From assembly GCF_026151205.1 (NCBI RefSeq), contig NC_087078.1, positions 11,544,175 through 11,608,174 on the forward strand: a stretch of 64,000 bases of DNA, written 5' to 3'. A program made the translations under genes and the position numbers. Source of the DNA: Bolinopsis microptera. Lineage: Eukaryota > Ctenophora > Tentaculata > Lobata > Bolinopsidae. Positions 35,591 to 64,000 of this stretch are shown here, piece after piece. Each line of letters starts with the position of its first letter. Position 1 is the first letter of the stretch. Under the pieces are notes generated by a model that did not search any database, was not told where the DNA came from, and saw nothing but the letters and a program-made list of their open reading frames with translations.

Positions 35591-35879
35591 CAGTGGCGTA
35601 ACGAAAGGCCCTGCTGACCCCGCTGTGCAGGGGGGCGCCGTCTTAGGGGGGCGCCAAATCGTCGTTTGAATGTGGGACAATTTCGAAAACTTAACTAAAG
35701 TACTAGCAAAACTGCGCGTTTTGCTCTAGATACACACTTTTTTAGAGATTTTACCGGCGTATTCTCTAAAATCACCTAATTTGTTCAATTTTAGGGAGGG
35801 GCACCAAAAGGGGAAGGGGCGCCAACAGGGGGGCGCTTTTTTCGGCAGGGGGGCGCCAACAGGCAACGTTACGCCACTG
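35591..35879. mobile_element. hAT-like MITE
   Basis: Inverted ends CAGTGGCGTAACG and CGTTACGCCACTG. An 8-bp duplication GTGGTAGT flanks both sides (35583-35590, 35880-35887). 289 bp, with G-rich GGGGGGCGCC blocks inside and no coding capacity. The terminus and duplication length are typical of hAT elements. Confidence 0.88.
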
Positions 35880-36334
35880 GTGGTAGTAAGTCATACAAGA
35901 AAGAATTATTTCAATTGGGCACTCAGTGACTGATCTATTAAGGCCAACGTATGGGTACTGACTTTTGCCCCCCCCCCCCCCTGTAGTATATAACGATAAA
36001 GAGATGTATCACTGTTTGTGGATGTAGTTGGTGCTCTGAGATGTATTCGAGGCAAACTGGTATATTTTCAAAACAAACAACCCTCTTAAACTTTAAAACG
36101 CCCTGTACGACCCACCTCTCCATGAGAGCATGTTTACAAGATCTCTTTCACGTGACCAAACTCCTGCAAACTGGGCTCAGTTTGATTGGTCAAATATAAC
36201 GTCACGTGATATAGGGGGTATTTGGGGGTTATGATTCTCTCCTACGCCTCTTAGTTCATATTTGATATTTTGTTTTCTGTTTGTGATCACTCGTACAGTA
36301 ACTGGGATTATAACGGAGTTACTGATTGAACACA

Positions 36335-64000
<27,666 letters not shown>

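Larger units (their letters stand above)
32443..35983. mobile_element. Inverted-repeat element containing a LINE ORF
   Basis: The left arm (32443-32480) is CAG, a run of about 14 G, then CAAAAGTCAGTACCCATACG. The right arm (35946-35983) is its exact complement apart from the G-run. Weaker symmetry continues outside (TATA and GTTAACGA-like). Inside lie a non-LTR reverse transcriptase frame that starts at the inner edge of the left arm, a hAT-like MITE (35591-35879) and about 1.2 kb of AT-rich sequence without genes. It may be a DNA transposon that received a LINE insertion. TA at the edges is a possible duplication. Confidence 0.65.

Overview
The window is animal nuclear DNA. It is AT-rich, has spliced genes with GT-AG introns, C2H2 zinc-finger arrays with TGEKPY-type linkers, a MAGUK scaffold gene, a VWD-domain mucin gene and many DNA and non-LTR transposons. 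Nothing bacterial or viral was seen. The species cannot be fixed from the sequence. A non-bilaterian or other invertebrate metazoan (for example a cnidarian) is my best guess, and that is inference only.

Layout. (1) 1-12,050: a tandem cluster of about four related C2H2 zinc-finger units, all on the minus strand, heavily broken by transposons and frameshifts. The insertions include a Transib-like element (6-1114), an 8-bp-TSD element (1548-2350), a composite TA-flanked element (4619-6958) with a further element nested inside it, and a 5'-truncated non-LTR retrotransposon (8835-10676) with an 11-bp target duplication. (2) 12,050-15,790: MITE-like inverted-repeat elements, GC-rich repeats and degenerate TTAGGG stretches, with no host gene. 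(3) 15,794-26,496: a plus-strand MAGUK gene of the MPP2/MPP6/varicose type, which I assemble from 12 exons into about 532 residues (L27-L27-PDZ-SH3-HOOK-guanylate kinase). Tandem duplications straddle its exon-intron junctions again and again. The largest is about 92 copies of a 21-24 bp unit carrying the exon 5 splice donor. (4) 26,497-30,718: two extra near-identical copies of the last exons of that gene. (5) 30,719-36,300: repeats, including a non-LTR reverse transcriptase ORF lying between long inverted repeats, and a hAT-like MITE. (6) 36,335 to the window end: a very large plus-strand secreted mucin-like gene. I assemble about 27 exons as signal peptide, EMI-like, EGF, a cysteine-rich VWC-like segment and three VWD-C8-TIL assemblies. 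A huge Ser/Thr/Pro tandem array then starts at 47,884 and has not ended at 64,000.

The PTS array is clean and almost perfectly homogeneous (111-bp unit, 37 residues) up to about 55,013. From there to the end the same repeat is recognisable but riddled with indels and homopolymer runs, including 187 consecutive A. I read that part as unpolished long-read consensus, not as biology, so no reading frame after about 55,013 should be trusted.

The two intact host genes are functionally unrelated as far as can be seen. The MAGUK would act as a cytoplasmic scaffold at cell junctions, and the mucin as a secreted, probably multimerising gel-former. The best candidate for something new is the set of splice-junction-spanning tandem repeats in the MAGUK gene, above all the in-frame array of splice donors.
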